Assembly (NCBI GenBank): GCA_022822905.1
Contig: JAJDYE010000036.1
Span: 1 to 64,000, forward strand
Length of the DNA: 64,000 bases
Source of the DNA: Acidimicrobiia bacterium
GTDB taxonomy: Bacteria > Actinomycetota > Acidimicrobiia > Acidimicrobiales > Bin134
Reading direction: 5' to 3'
Shown here: piece after piece, positions 44,749 through 53,471 of the stretch
Numbering within the stretch: position 1 is the stretch's first letter
How the letters are laid out: each line of letters begins with the position of its first letter
Notes under the pieces: model-generated
Databases searched by the model: none
Told to the model about the DNA's origin: nothing
The model's input: the letters and a program-made list of their open reading frames with translations, nothing else
Position numbers and translations under genes: made by a program

Positions 44749-45167
44749 GCGAGATTCTGCAACCCCAGTCGCCCGGCATCCCCCTGCCCGTGCCCACGAT
44801 TTACTCCCAGCCCTACTGGGACGGCTGCCAGATCGGCGAGCTGCGCTTTCAGCGGTGCCAAGACTGCGGTGCCATCACCATGGACCCGGCCCCAGCCTGC
44901 TCCGCCTGCTTCTCGGAGAACCTCGAATGGGAGGTCAGCACCGGCCTCGGCGAGGTGTACTCCTGGACCACGGTGTGGCGCCCCCAAACCCCCGCATTCA
45001 CCGTCCCCTACGTGGCCGTGATCGTGACGCTGGACGAGGGGTTCTGGCTGTTGGCCAACATCATCAACTGCCCAGTCGACGCCGTCCACGTCGGCATGCG
45101 GGTAAAGACCACGTTCGTGGAGTTGAGCGAGGAAATCACCCTGCCCTATTTCGAGCCGGCTGAGTAG
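44745..45167 (+). CDS. DUF35 OB-fold zinc-ribbon protein, thiolase partner
   Basis: A 140-residue protein with an N-terminal rubredoxin-like zinc ribbon (CQDCGAITMDPAPACSAC, four Cys) and an OB-fold domain (GEVYSWTTVWRP, PYVAVIVTLDEG). Members such as the DUF35 half of ChsH2 bind an Ltp-type thiolase and are needed for aldolase activity or CoA-substrate channelling. It follows the Ltp-like gene, linked by overlapping start and stop codons through a 23-codon ORF. It ends directly beside the convergent CDF gene. Confidence 0.86.
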   Translation: MSEILQPQSPGIPLPVPTIYSQPYWDGCQIGELRFQRCQDCGAITMDPAPACSACFSENLEWEVSTGLGEVYSWTTVWRPQTPAFTVPYVAVIVTLDEGFWLLANIINCPVDAVHVGMRVKTTFVELSEEITLPYFEPAE

Positions 45168-46070
45168 CTAGCTGGAGGGCTCCAGGTAGACGTGGGTGGC
45201 GGCGGGGACGGCGGCGCGCAGGCGCGCCTCTACCGCGGCTACGGCCGCGGGCATTTGGTCGCCGGATAAGTCATCGGCGAAGTCCACTTCGGCGGCCACC
45301 AGGAGTTCCTCGGGGCCGAGGTGCTGGGTGCGGATGTCCACCACCCTGTCGATTTCGGGCGAATCGTCCAACGCGGCCCGCAGACGGGCTCGGTCTTCTT
45401 CGGTGGCGCTCTCGCCGATCAGCAGGCTCTTCATCTCGATGGCCAACACGATGGCGATGATCCCCAGCAGCACACCGATGACCAGGGTGCCCACGCCGTC
45501 CCAGCGGGGCTCGCCGGTGACCTCGGCCAACACCACAGCGATCAGCGCGAACACCAAGCCGAACATGGCCCCGAGGTCTTCCAGCAGCACCACGGGCAGC
45601 TCGGGAGTGCGGGAGCGGCGGATGAACGTGCCCCAGGAGAGCTTGCCCCGCACCTTGTTGGATTCCACGATGGCGGTGCGGAACGACAGCGACTCGACCA
45701 CGATGCCGAAGATCAGAATGCCGATGGCCACCCAGAGCGACTCCAGCTCGTGGGGGTGGCGCACCTTCTCGATGCCCTCGTTGATGGCGAACAGCGCGCC
45801 CAGGGTGAACAGGATGATGGACACCACGAACGACCAGAAGTACCGCTCTCGCCCGTAGCCGAAGGGATGTCGGGGGGTGGGATCCCGCTTGGACAATCGA
45901 CCGCCCAAGAGCAGCAGCGCCTGGTTGCCGGTGTCGGCGCACGAGTGGACTCCCTCGGCCAGCATGGAGGCCGACCGGGTCACGGCGAATCCCACGAACT
46001 TGGCAATGGCGATGGCCAGGTTGGCGAAGAGCGCAGCCAATACTGCTTTGGTCCCACCTCCTGCGGCCAT
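45168..46070 (-). CDS. Cation diffusion facilitator family transporter
   Basis: A 300-residue inner-membrane CDF transporter with six predicted helices. Metal-site residues are in SMLAEGVHSCADTGNQ, where the usual HxxxD motif occurs as His-Ser-Cys-Ala-Asp, and in the second half in VLLEDLGAMFGL. The C-terminal cytoplasmic domain (about 215-300) ends THVYLEPSS. It should export Zn, Fe, Mn or a similar divalent ion in exchange for protons. ATG 46070; divergent from the crotonase gene at 46113 by 42 bases. Confidence 0.87.
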   Translation of the reverse strand: MAAGGGTKAVLAALFANLAIAIAKFVGFAVTRSASMLAEGVHSCADTGNQALLLLGGRLSKRDPTPRHPFGYGRERYFWSFVVSIILFTLGALFAINEGIEKVRHPHELESLWVAIGILIFGIVVESLSFRTAIVESNKVRGKLSWGTFIRRSRTPELPVVLLEDLGAMFGLVFALIAVVLAEVTGEPRWDGVGTLVIGVLLGIIAIVLAIEMKSLLIGESATEEDRARLRAALDDSPEIDRVVDIRTQHLGPEELLVAAEVDFADDLSGDQMPAAVAAVEARLRAAVPAATHVYLEPSS

Positions 46071-46112
46071 GCCCCAATGGGTAGCACACCGTCGGCGGGT
46101 AGTCTCAGTTGC

Positions 46113-46886
46113 ATGTTCAGCATTGGGATCGACGGGCCGGTAGCCCGGATCACCCTGGCCAACCCGCAGCGGCGCAACGCGCTGAGCCTGGAGCTGATGC
46201 AGCGCCTCACCGAAGCACTGCGCGAGCTGGGGGAGAAGACCGACGTTGGGGCGATTGTGATCGCCGCTGAGGGACCCGCGTTTTCCGCTGGTCACGACCT
46301 GTCGGAGATGGTGGACCGGGATCCCGAGTTCTACGACCAACTGTTCGAAGCCTGCACCGAGTTGATGGACGCGGTTCACGCCGTGCCCCAGCCGGTGATC
46401 GCCGAGGTGGACGGGGTGGCCACCGCCGCCGGGTGCCAATTGGTGGCGGCCTGCGACCTGGCCGTGGCCTCCACTGAGTCCACCTTTGCCACCCCCGGCG
46501 TGCGCATCGGCCTGTTCTGCTCCACTCCGATGGTGCCCATCTCCCGGGCCGTGGGACGCAAACGGTCCATGGAGATGCTGCTCACCGGCGAGCCCATCGA
46601 CGCGGGCACTGCCGCGGAGTGGGGTTTGGTGAATCGGGTAGTGCCCCCCGAACAACTTCGGGCTGAGGTCGACAAGCTGGCCGCCCAGATCACCCGTTTC
46701 AGCGACGAAACCATCGCCATCGGCAAACAGGCCTTCTACCGCCAGCTCGACTGCGGCGAGCCCGAGGCTTACGACTTAACCCGGGAGGTCATGGCAGCCA
46801 ACGCCGCCACCGACGACGCCCAAGAGGGCATCGACGCGTTTCTGACCAAGCGCTCCCCATCGTGGTCGGGTCGCCAAGGGAGCTAA
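46113..46886 (+). CDS. Enoyl-CoA hydratase/isomerase family protein
   Basis: A 257-residue crotonase. Oxyanion segments are AFSAGHDLSEM and VDGVATAAGCQLVAACDLAVA, then the TPGVRIGLFCSTPMV stretch. The Glu pair of classical hydratases is not obvious, as in many acyl-CoA isomerase or short-chain forms. Starts at ATG 46113; a longer upstream reading frame in this frame is only the shadow of the CDF gene. Followed after ten bases by the MaoC hydratase, so both may process the same acyl-CoA pathway. Confidence 0.86.
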   Translation: MFSIGIDGPVARITLANPQRRNALSLELMQRLTEALRELGEKTDVGAIVIAAEGPAFSAGHDLSEMVDRDPEFYDQLFEACTELMDAVHAVPQPVIAEVDGVATAAGCQLVAACDLAVASTESTFATPGVRIGLFCSTPMVPISRAVGRKRSMEMLLTGEPIDAGTAAEWGLVNRVVPPEQLRAEVDKLAAQITRFSDETIAIGKQAFYRQLDCGEPEAYDLTREVMAANAATDDAQEGIDAFLTKRSPSWSGRQGS

Positions 46887-46896
46887 CTTCCCCCCA

Positions 46897-47355
46897 ATGG
46901 GAACCGTTTTTGCCACTGTCGATGATCTGCCCGCCGCGGTCGGCCAGCACTTGGGGTGGAGCGACTGGATGGAGATCACCCAAGAGCGGGTGAACCAGTT
47001 CGCCGACGCCACCGGCGACCACCAGTGGATCCACATCGACCCCGAGCGGGCTGCCGCCGAGAGCCCGTACGGCGCCACCATCGCCCACGGCTACCTCACA
47101 CTCTCGCTCACCAACATGTTCCTACCCAGCCTGATCACCGTGGAGCAGATCTCCATGGGCATCAACTACGGCGTCAACAAGGTGCGGTTCCCCGCCCCCG
47201 TCCCGGTGGGCTCGCGTGTCCGGGTAGGCGCCGAGCTCAGCTCGGTGGACGAGATCACCGGCGGTGTGCAAGCCGTCATCACCATCACCGTGGAAGTCGA
47301 GGGCAGCCCCAAACCAGCCTGCGTAGTGGAGAGCCTCACCCGCTACATGCGCTGA
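46897..47355 (+). CDS. MaoC-domain (R)-specific enoyl-CoA hydratase
   Basis: A 152-residue single hot-dog protein with the hydratase-2 signature DATGDHQWIHIDPERA (catalytic Asp and His) and ATIAHGYLTLSL. It forms (R)-3-hydroxyacyl-CoA from 2-enoyl-CoA as a dimer. Lies ten bases after the crotonase and 37 bases before map. Length is normal for the single-domain class. Confidence 0.88.
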   Translation: MGTVFATVDDLPAAVGQHLGWSDWMEITQERVNQFADATGDHQWIHIDPERAAAESPYGATIAHGYLTLSLTNMFLPSLITVEQISMGINYGVNKVRFPAPVPVGSRVRVGAELSSVDEITGGVQAVITITVEVEGSPKPACVVESLTRYMR

Positions 47356-47392
47356 GCCCGGTTGCGACGAGGGCCGGTAGAGTTAGCGGGCG

Positions 47393-48334
47393 ATGGCGAA
47401 GCGTAAGCGGTCGCGGACTGCGACGTTGGAGCGGGTGCCGATTTCGGATCCTCCGGTGCGGCCGGGTCTGGTCGGGCCGCGGCGGCGGGTACCTAGGGAG
47501 ATTGAGCGACCTCCGTATGCCCGTACGGGAGAGCCGGGGGCTGCGACTTCGTCTGCGGTGCGCAGTTCCGAAGAGATCGAAGCCATGCGCAAGGCCGGAC
47601 AGATGGCTGCCGAGGTGCTGCTGTTCGCTGGGAAGCTGGTGGTCCCAGGGGTGACCACCGACAGCATCGACGCCGAGGTTCACGACGAGATCGTGCGCCG
47701 GGGGGCCTATCCCAGCCCGCTCAACTACCGGGGCTATCCCAAGTCGGTGTGTACGTCGATCAACGAGGTCATCTGCCACGGCATTCCCGATAGCCGAGCG
47801 CTGGCCGACGGCGACATCGTCAACATCGACGTCACCGTGTTCCTCGACGGTGTCCACGGTGACACTTCGGTGACATTCGAGGTCGGCGAGGTGGACGACC
47901 ACTCCCGCTTGCTGGTTCGGGAGACCCGGGCCGCCATGTACCTGGGCATCGGCGCGGTTCGGAACGGAGCGGCGGTAAACGCCATCGGCCGGGCCATCGA
48001 AACCCATGCCCGCGCCCATCGACTTGGCGTGGTGAGGGAGTTCATCGGCCACGGAGTGGGCACCGAGTTCCACTCCGGGTTGCAGATCCCCCACTACTAC
48101 GAACGCAGTCACAGCACACCGCTGGAAACCGGGATGACTTTCACCATCGAGCCGATGCTCACGCTGGGTTCTCCCGACCTCTACCTGTGGGACGACCAGT
48201 GGACCGCGGTTACTGCCGACCAGCGGCGCAGCGCCCAGTTCGAGCACACCCTGTTGTGCCACGACGATGAGGCGGAGATCCTTACTCGCACACTCGCCGG
48301 AGAGGGTGCCGCCGAGGTTTACGCCAAAGAGTGA
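47393..48334 (+). CDS. map: Methionine aminopeptidase, type I, with basic N-terminal extension
   Basis: A 313-residue MetAP. The metal ligands are visible in the order Asp, Asp, His, Glu, Glu: NIDVTVFLDGVHGDTS, FIGHGVGTEFH, FTIEPM and QFEHT. The catalytic His lies in INEVICHGIPD. The enzyme removes the initiator Met from new proteins. The first 55 residues are Arg- and Pro-rich (MAKRKRSRTATLERVP), like the linker of the actinobacterial MetAP-1c type. Housekeeping gene; start GTG/ATG context at 47393 fits. Confidence 0.93.
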   Translation: MAKRKRSRTATLERVPISDPPVRPGLVGPRRRVPREIERPPYARTGEPGAATSSAVRSSEEIEAMRKAGQMAAEVLLFAGKLVVPGVTTDSIDAEVHDEIVRRGAYPSPLNYRGYPKSVCTSINEVICHGIPDSRALADGDIVNIDVTVFLDGVHGDTSVTFEVGEVDDHSRLLVRETRAAMYLGIGAVRNGAAVNAIGRAIETHARAHRLGVVREFIGHGVGTEFHSGLQIPHYYERSHSTPLETGMTFTIEPMLTLGSPDLYLWDDQWTAVTADQRRSAQFEHTLLCHDDEAEILTRTLAGEGAAEVYAKE

Positions 48335-48382
48335 TCCCTCTCGGCATTCGCCGAGCGCGGATGTTCTTGCCAAGATGGGGCC

Positions 48383-48811
48383 ATGGCACATCCCGTTGAA
48401 GACATCCTGGCCATCCAGAAGCTGGCCGCCGACTACAACCACCTGATCGACAGCGGCTCAGCCGAGGCTTGGGCCCAGCTGTTCGTACCCGATGGCACGC
48501 TGGAGTTCGGTATGCCCGAAGGGGTGAAGGGACACGAGGACTTGGTCGCTTTCGCGGCGTCGATCAACCCGGCCACCCGCCATGTGATCAGCAATCTGTC
48601 CATCGAAGGCGAAGGCGACGAGGCGGTGGCCAACGTGTACTTGGAGGTGTACTACACCGCTCCTCCCGGCCAGCCGCGAGAACTGATCATCACTGGGGTG
48701 TACCGCGACGTGTTGCGCAAAGAGGATGGGCGGTGGCGCTACGTGTCCCGCCAGATGACGCCCGATTTGGGCGACTGGGCCCCCGCTCCCGACACCGTGG
48801 CCGGGCTCTAA
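48383..48811 (+). CDS. SnoaL/NTF2-like nuclear transport factor 2-fold protein
   Basis: A 142-residue NTF2-fold protein: LAIQKLAADYNHLIDSG helix, FVPDGTLEFGMPEGVKG strand, and DGRWRYVSRQMTPDLG at the end. Family members are small ketosteroid-isomerase or hydratase-like enzymes or ring hydroxylation subunits; the catalytic residue is not certain. Its stop overlaps the convergent DegV gene by four bases. Confidence 0.82.
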   Translation: MAHPVEDILAIQKLAADYNHLIDSGSAEAWAQLFVPDGTLEFGMPEGVKGHEDLVAFAASINPATRHVISNLSIEGEGDEAVANVYLEVYYTAPPGQPRELIITGVYRDVLRKEDGRWRYVSRQMTPDLGDWAPAPDTVAGL

Positions 48812-49632
48812 TCCCAGTACCAGGCCAAGCCGCGCACGCCGGTGCCGGAGTTGATCATCATCGCCTGGCCGAATTGGCTGATGAAGGCGTCAGCGGGCTG
48901 CACTTCGGCGGTGACGGCATCGAGCAACTCCACGGCCCGCTCGGGAACCTCGGCGTGAAGGCTGACCAAGTGAAGTTCGCCATTGCCGTCGGCAGGCCGG
49001 GTGCGCCGCCAGAGGCCCAGAATGCGCTGGTGGGCGGCCTCATCGCTGAGCGCGGGGCGAAGGCGGCCTATGGCTCCATCTTGTATGTCGAACATAGGGC
49101 GCAGCCCGAGCAGGTTTCCGGCTCGGCCCGCCAAACCCGGTACCCGACCGCTGCGGATCAGCTGATCGAGGTTCGCCAGAGCCCCCACGAGCGTCATCCG
49201 CTTGGCGACATCCTCGGCCCTTGCCACCACCTCGTCCAGCGTCGCACCCGCTCGGGCGGCCCGGGCCGCGGCCACCGCTACCAGCGCCTGACCGCCGGCG
49301 GCAGTTCGGCTGTCTACCACTGCCACCGGACCGGCTGCGCTCTTGGAGGCCAGAACCGCTGATTGATTGGTGATGCTCAGGGTGGACGTCACCGTCACAA
49401 CCACGACACCGTCGCCCTGGTCTTGACCGGCGATCGCCTGAACGAAGGCGCCCGGCGACGGGCCCGATGACGAGTGGGTCTTGGCGGCCAGGATCTCCGC
49501 AGTGTCAAGCTCGCCGTCGGCCACCGTTCGGCCGTCCACGGTGATCATGAGCGGGACCACTGCGATGTCCCAGGCCGCCCGCACCTCATCTGGGAGCGCC
49601 GCGGTGCTGTCGGTGACGATGCCGACGGTCAC
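48808..49632 (-). CDS. DegV family fatty-acid-binding protein
   Basis: A 274-residue DegV/FakB-like protein: TVGIVTDSTAALPDEV start, THSSSGPSPGAFVQA and STLSITNQSAVLASK. In FakB the Thr/Ser residues of these loops hold the carboxylate of one fatty acid. Such proteins present a fatty acid to the FakA kinase to form acyl-phosphate. GTG 49632 overlaps the stop of the upstream MFS gene by four bases. A PlsY-like gene heads the same strand, suggesting a lipid-uptake role. Confidence 0.87.
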   Translation of the reverse strand: MTVGIVTDSTAALPDEVRAAWDIAVVPLMITVDGRTVADGELDTAEILAAKTHSSSGPSPGAFVQAIAGQDQGDGVVVVTVTSTLSITNQSAVLASKSAAGPVAVVDSRTAAGGQALVAVAAARAARAGATLDEVVARAEDVAKRMTLVGALANLDQLIRSGRVPGLAGRAGNLLGLRPMFDIQDGAIGRLRPALSDEAAHQRILGLWRRTRPADGNGELHLVSLHAEVPERAVELLDAVTAEVQPADAFISQFGQAMMINSGTGVRGLAWYWD

Positions 49633-50891
49633 TCGCGGGCCTTTTCGACATCGACGTCGAGAATCGGCCGGACGGTGGCGGCCGAGGCCAGCACCAGCAG
49701 GCCCGATGCCAGCAGCACCGACCGGGTGCCGGGCAGCCCGGCCCCGTTCAGCCCGTCGCCGATGGCTCCCGCCCCCAGCGCGGCCGCTCCCAGCCCGATG
49801 CGGATCACCACGTGGAAGGCGGAGAAAGCCAGCACCCGTTCCTCTTCGCGGGGAATCTGGGCTTGGAGCGCGCTCATCCCCGACGTCAGGGCCACGGTGG
49901 CCCCGGCCCCGAACCCGGCGGCGCCGAGGAAGGTCAGCCACACCGTCGGGCTCTGGCTCATCAGTGCCACCAACGCCCCCATAGCCAGCGCTCCCCTTCG
50001 GGTGAGGACCAGCAAATCCACGTGGCGAGACCTATGGGTGAGCGCCAGGCCAATGCCCGCTCCCGCGCCGAACAGCACGATGAGCACGCCATATTCGATG
50101 TCGGACGCCTCCAACTCCTCTTGCACCAGCTTGATGCCCAGCGAGAACAGGGCTCCCAGCCCAACGGCGGCGGCAGCGGTGGCGGGTAAAACCCTGCGCA
50201 CCAGCGGCACCGACCAGGCATCGCGCAGCCGACTGGGGGAAATGGATATTTCGCTGTCAGAGATAGCGGCGCGGTCCGGGATTGCCTGAGGGGAGGGTTC
50301 CCGACTCTGAAGTCCACCGAGGGCTCGGGCGATGAATAAGGCGGAAACACCGAAGGTGAGCGCGTCGATCCAGAAGACGAGGGCGTAGGGGTGCGATCCC
50401 AGCCAGCCATCGTCGAGCGGAAGCGCGGCGAACGCGGCGAACAGGCCCGCGCCAATCGGGATGTTGCCGTACGACGATCCCATCATGGCGGCGTTGGCCA
50501 GCGGCAGGTCGGACTCGTCCACCAGATCGGGGACGGAGGAGTCTCGAGAGGCCAGGAACACCACGCTGGGGGCCTCCAGTGCGAACGCCCACAAGTACAC
50601 CCACCACAGCTCTTGCACAAAGGGGACCACCGCGATCATCCCGGCTCGCAGCAGATCCATGGTGATCATGGTCCGCCGCCGATCCCACCGGTTCACCAGC
50701 TTGGCGGCCAGCGTCCCGCCCAGGGCCGCGGGAATGAGCCGGAAGGCGAGAATGCCGCCCACCGCGGCGGCAGAATCGCTCAAGTGGTCTACCAGCGCCA
50801 TGAGGGCGAAGGTGCCCATCCAGTCGCCCAGCGCGGACGCACCCTGTCCGACGAGAAGACGACGAAAGCCGACCTGGGTGCGAAGGCTCAA
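49629..50891 (-). CDS. MFS transporter
   Basis: A 420-residue major facilitator with twelve predicted helices. Typical points are the GASALGDWMGTFALMALV first helix and the RWDRRRTMITMDLLRAG loop after helix 2, with Gly-rich helix 10 (AAGFGAGATVALTSGM). Substrate unknown; the cluster with DegV and a PlsY-like enzyme hints at a lipid or lysolipid. It overlaps the DegV gene by four bases and follows the PlsY-like gene by 37 bases. Confidence 0.87.
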   Translation of the reverse strand: MSLRTQVGFRRLLVGQGASALGDWMGTFALMALVDHLSDSAAAVGGILAFRLIPAALGGTLAAKLVNRWDRRRTMITMDLLRAGMIAVVPFVQELWWVYLWAFALEAPSVVFLASRDSSVPDLVDESDLPLANAAMMGSSYGNIPIGAGLFAAFAALPLDDGWLGSHPYALVFWIDALTFGVSALFIARALGGLQSREPSPQAIPDRAAISDSEISISPSRLRDAWSVPLVRRVLPATAAAAVGLGALFSLGIKLVQEELEASDIEYGVLIVLFGAGAGIGLALTHRSRHVDLLVLTRRGALAMGALVALMSQSPTVWLTFLGAAGFGAGATVALTSGMSALQAQIPREEERVLAFSAFHVVIRIGLGAAALGAGAIGDGLNGAGLPGTRSVLLASGLLVLASAATVRPILDVDVEKARE

Positions 50892-50928
50892 GGTTCTCGG
50901 GTCAGTAGACCGGCGAGGACTACAAGAA

Positions 50929-51558
50929 TCAAGGGTTGGTGGGGGTAGCTCCGACCCAGCTGTCGTTGTCGAAAACCAGTCGGTGGGCGGCGGCCTTCAG
51001 GCGATTGGGGGCTGGCAGCGGATCATTTCCCAGAACGCGCTTAATCAATATGGGGATGATGATCACGGTGGTGGCGATGGCGGCTTGGCCGTCGGCCACC
51101 AGGAGCATGAATGGGGGCAGAGCGGGCATGGTGATGAACACCACCAGCCCGGTATGGCGCAAGATGCGGCCCAGGGCTAGCCCGCCGAGCAAGAACAGGG
51201 CCGCGGGCCAGGCGATTACCGCGAACGCCCCCAATGCCGGTGAGAGCCCTCGGCCGCCTGCACCGTTGAGGAACATCGACCAGTTGTGGCCGATGACCGA
51301 CACAGCTCCCGCGAATGCCATCAGGAGCCAGCGGTCTCCGGCCAAGAACGGCCCTAAAGCACCCTTTCCCACGTCGAGCAGCCCACCCACTACCAAGGGG
51401 ATGAATCCAGTGACTCGGTAGAGGCCGGTGCCCGACACCGTGCCGGTACCCACTTCGCGCAGATCCGTCCTGGCCAGCGATTGGGCAATCATGTAGGAGA
51501 AGGGAACCGCACCGGCCGCAAAGGCCACGATGAGCACCAGCGTCCCCCACATCATCAT
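50929..51558 (-). CDS. PlsY-like acyl-phosphate acyltransferase, divergent
   Basis: A protein of about 209 residues with five or more hydrophobic helices. It keeps the PlsY motif DVGKGALG and a GHNWSMFLNGAGGRG motif. The first motif, normally GSxNxGATN, reads EVGTGTVSGTGLYRVTG, and the usual GGKG is GGRG. True PlsY transfers acyl groups from acyl-phosphate to glycerol-3-phosphate in the membrane. The variant motifs suggest a changed acceptor or donor. Starts at ATG 51558 by hydrophobic-helix position; GTG 51594 is possible. First gene of the cluster with the MFS and DegV genes. Confidence 0.72.
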   Translation of the reverse strand: MMMWGTLVLIVAFAAGAVPFSYMIAQSLARTDLREVGTGTVSGTGLYRVTGFIPLVVGGLLDVGKGALGPFLAGDRWLLMAFAGAVSVIGHNWSMFLNGAGGRGLSPALGAFAVIAWPAALFLLGGLALGRILRHTGLVVFITMPALPPFMLLVADGQAAIATTVIIIPILIKRVLGNDPLPAPNRLKAAAHRLVFDNDSWVGATPTNP

Positions 51559-51659
51559 TAGAGATTCTGCCCCATGCCAGGGCTGCTTTGCCACAGGTTG
51601 GGCAAGAAGGTTCCCTTTAGGCCCGACGATGTAGTTGGGCGTGGCAATATGGGGCCGAG

Positions 51660-52322
51660 ATGAGTTCCGGTGAACGAACCCGCTTGTTGTTGATCCGCCA
51701 CGGCGAATCGGAGGTAACCGTCAAGCAGATCATCGGCGGCGATCTGGCCTGCACGGGTTTGTCGCCGCTGGGTCGCCGTCAGGCCGAAGCCCTCGGAGAG
51801 CGGTACATGCAGGGCTATGAGCCCAAAGTGGATGCACTGTGGGCGAGCACGCTGCCCCGGGCAATCGAGACGGCCGATCTGCTGTCTCCATCGCTGGGCG
51901 ACTTGAAGGTGCATACCCATCCCGACCTGGTGGAACGCCGTCCCGGTGAGGCCGACGGCGTGGGCTATCAGGAGTTCGGCTCCCTATTTGAGTGGACCGG
52001 CGATTTCCACCCCCACTTGCCCTTGGCACCCGGCGGGGAGAGCCTGGCCGCATTCTCCTACCGCACCGGCCAAGCGCTCTATGAGCTGGTAGAGGGCTAT
52101 CCCGGTACCACCATGATGGTGGTGTGCCACGGCGGGGTCATCGATATCGCCATGCGGCTGTTTATGGGCCTGGGGATGAATACGCAGTTCGTCCTATGGA
52201 CCCTCAACACTTCCATCACCGAGTTTGTGACCACCGACGAGCCCGGCGTGTGGCGGCTGGTGCGATACAACGACGCCGCCCATCTGGACGGACTGCCACC
52301 CCGCACCGAGCCGGCCGAGTAG
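51660..52322 (+). CDS. Histidine phosphatase superfamily protein
   Basis: A 220-residue phosphoglycerate mutase-like phosphatase. The phosphorylated His is His14 in LLIRHGESEV, with Arg13, and the second catalytic His lies in VVCHGGVIDIA. STLPRAIETADLL holds the second Arg. It removes phosphate from a small molecule or protein; the substrate is unknown. Divergent from the PlsY-like gene and convergent with selD. Confidence 0.87.
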   Translation: MSSGERTRLLLIRHGESEVTVKQIIGGDLACTGLSPLGRRQAEALGERYMQGYEPKVDALWASTLPRAIETADLLSPSLGDLKVHTHPDLVERRPGEADGVGYQEFGSLFEWTGDFHPHLPLAPGGESLAAFSYRTGQALYELVEGYPGTTMMVVCHGGVIDIAMRLFMGLGMNTQFVLWTLNTSITEFVTTDEPGVWRLVRYNDAAHLDGLPPRTEPAE

Positions 52323-52358
52323 CCCGACGGCAACCGTTGGCTCGGGCTTACTGGCCAG

Positions 52359-53420
52359 TCATCCCACCACGACTGCTCCGGGATCGCTTGCGGAGACCTC
52401 GCCGATCACGGCGGCAGCGTGGCCTGCGGCCATCAGTCGGGCCACCGCTTCGGCGGCCGCGGCCGGTGGACAGCAGAACAGCAGGCCACCTGAGGTCTGG
52501 GCGTCGGCCAGCATGGTCAAAGTCCGCTGGTCGTCTGATCCTCGCACCCACGGACGCACGTGGTCGAGGTTGCGGGCTGTGCCGCCGGGGACAAACCCCT
52601 GATCCAGCAGCTCCCAGACGGCGGGGAGCAGCGGCACCTCCTCTGCTCGGATCACCGCGCCGACACCGCTGGCGGTAGCCAGCTTCTGGAGGTGGCCGAG
52701 CAAGCCGAAGCCGGTGATGTCGGTGGCCGCCGTGGCCTTGGCCTCGAGGGCCGCTGAGGCGGCCTCGTCGTTTAGTCGGGTCATCTCGGCCACGCCCGCG
52801 GCGTAGGCCTCCGCCAGCCACCCGCCGGGCTCGATCGCCTCGGGCCCAGAGCGCTTGACCGCGGTGGCCAAAAGTCCAGTGCCCAGCGGTTTGGTCAGCA
52901 CCAGCGACTGTCCCGGCTGGGCGCCGGCGTTGGTCAGCAAGCTCTCCTCATCGGCCTCCCCCGTGACGGCTTGGCCGTACATCGGCTCGGGTCCGTCCAC
53001 CGTGTGGCCCCCGACCACTGCCCAGCCGCCGTCGGCGGCCGCCGCGGCCCCGCCCGCCAGCACTTCAGTGAGAACCTCCAGCGGAAGATCCCCATGGGGC
53101 CATGCCACCAGGTTCAGTCCGAACCGGGGGGTGCCGCCCATGGCGTAGACATCCGAGGCCGCGTTTGTGGCCGCGATGCGCCCCCAAGTGTGAGGGTCGT
53201 CCACCACCGGCGCGAAGAAATCGGCGGTCGAGATCAGGGCGCGGCCTTTCCCGAGGCGCCACACTGCGGCGTCATCACCGGTCTCTGTGCCCACGATCAA
53301 GTCCTCGTGGGTCGGGGTTGGCAGTGTGCGCACGACCTGCGCCAACTCGGACGGTCCGAGCTTGCCGGCTCAACCGGCGCCGTGGGAGTAAGCCGTGAGC
53401 CTCCCTGTCTTCGGGTTCAC
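52359..53420 (-). CDS. selD: Selenophosphate synthase, selenocysteine-containing form
   Basis: SelD of 353 residues if UGA 53372-53370 is read as selenocysteine. From GTG 53420 the protein reads MNPKTGRLTAYSHGAG-Sec-AGKLGPSEL, matching the SelD N-terminus (RLTQYSHGAGCGCKI in E. coli). Sec17 and Lys20 fall exactly at the positions of the E. coli Cys17 and Lys20; the second Cys of the usual CGC is Gly. The rest has TGDDAAVW, TNAASDVYAMGGTP, VVGGHTVDGPEP and ATDITGFGLLGH. It makes selenophosphate from selenide and ATP for Sec-tRNA and selenouridine. Without the Sec reading the ORF starts at TTG 53345 and loses its active site. Confidence 0.88.
53346..53372 (-). promoter_or_regulatory. Selenocysteine UGA with candidate bacterial SECIS hairpin
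   Basis: The in-frame TGA (53372-53370) is followed after nine bases by the perfect inverted repeat CTCGGAC-C-GTCCGAG (53360-53346). Folded as a six-base-pair stem with a three-base loop, its apex lies about 17 bases after the UGA, the spacing expected of a SelB-binding bacterial SECIS. The stem can extend weakly by a G-U and A-U pair. The assignment rests on position and pairing, not on a conserved loop motif. Confidence 0.6.
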
Positions 53421-53471
53421 GTCTCCGACGCTACCGGGCCGTCGCTGGTTGAGGTGGGTTAGCTTTGCGGC

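Noticed and set aside
52359..53345. SelD starting at TTG 53345
   Set aside because: This loses the conserved N-terminus with Sec17 and Lys20; the frame extends through a Sec-coding UGA to GTG 53420.
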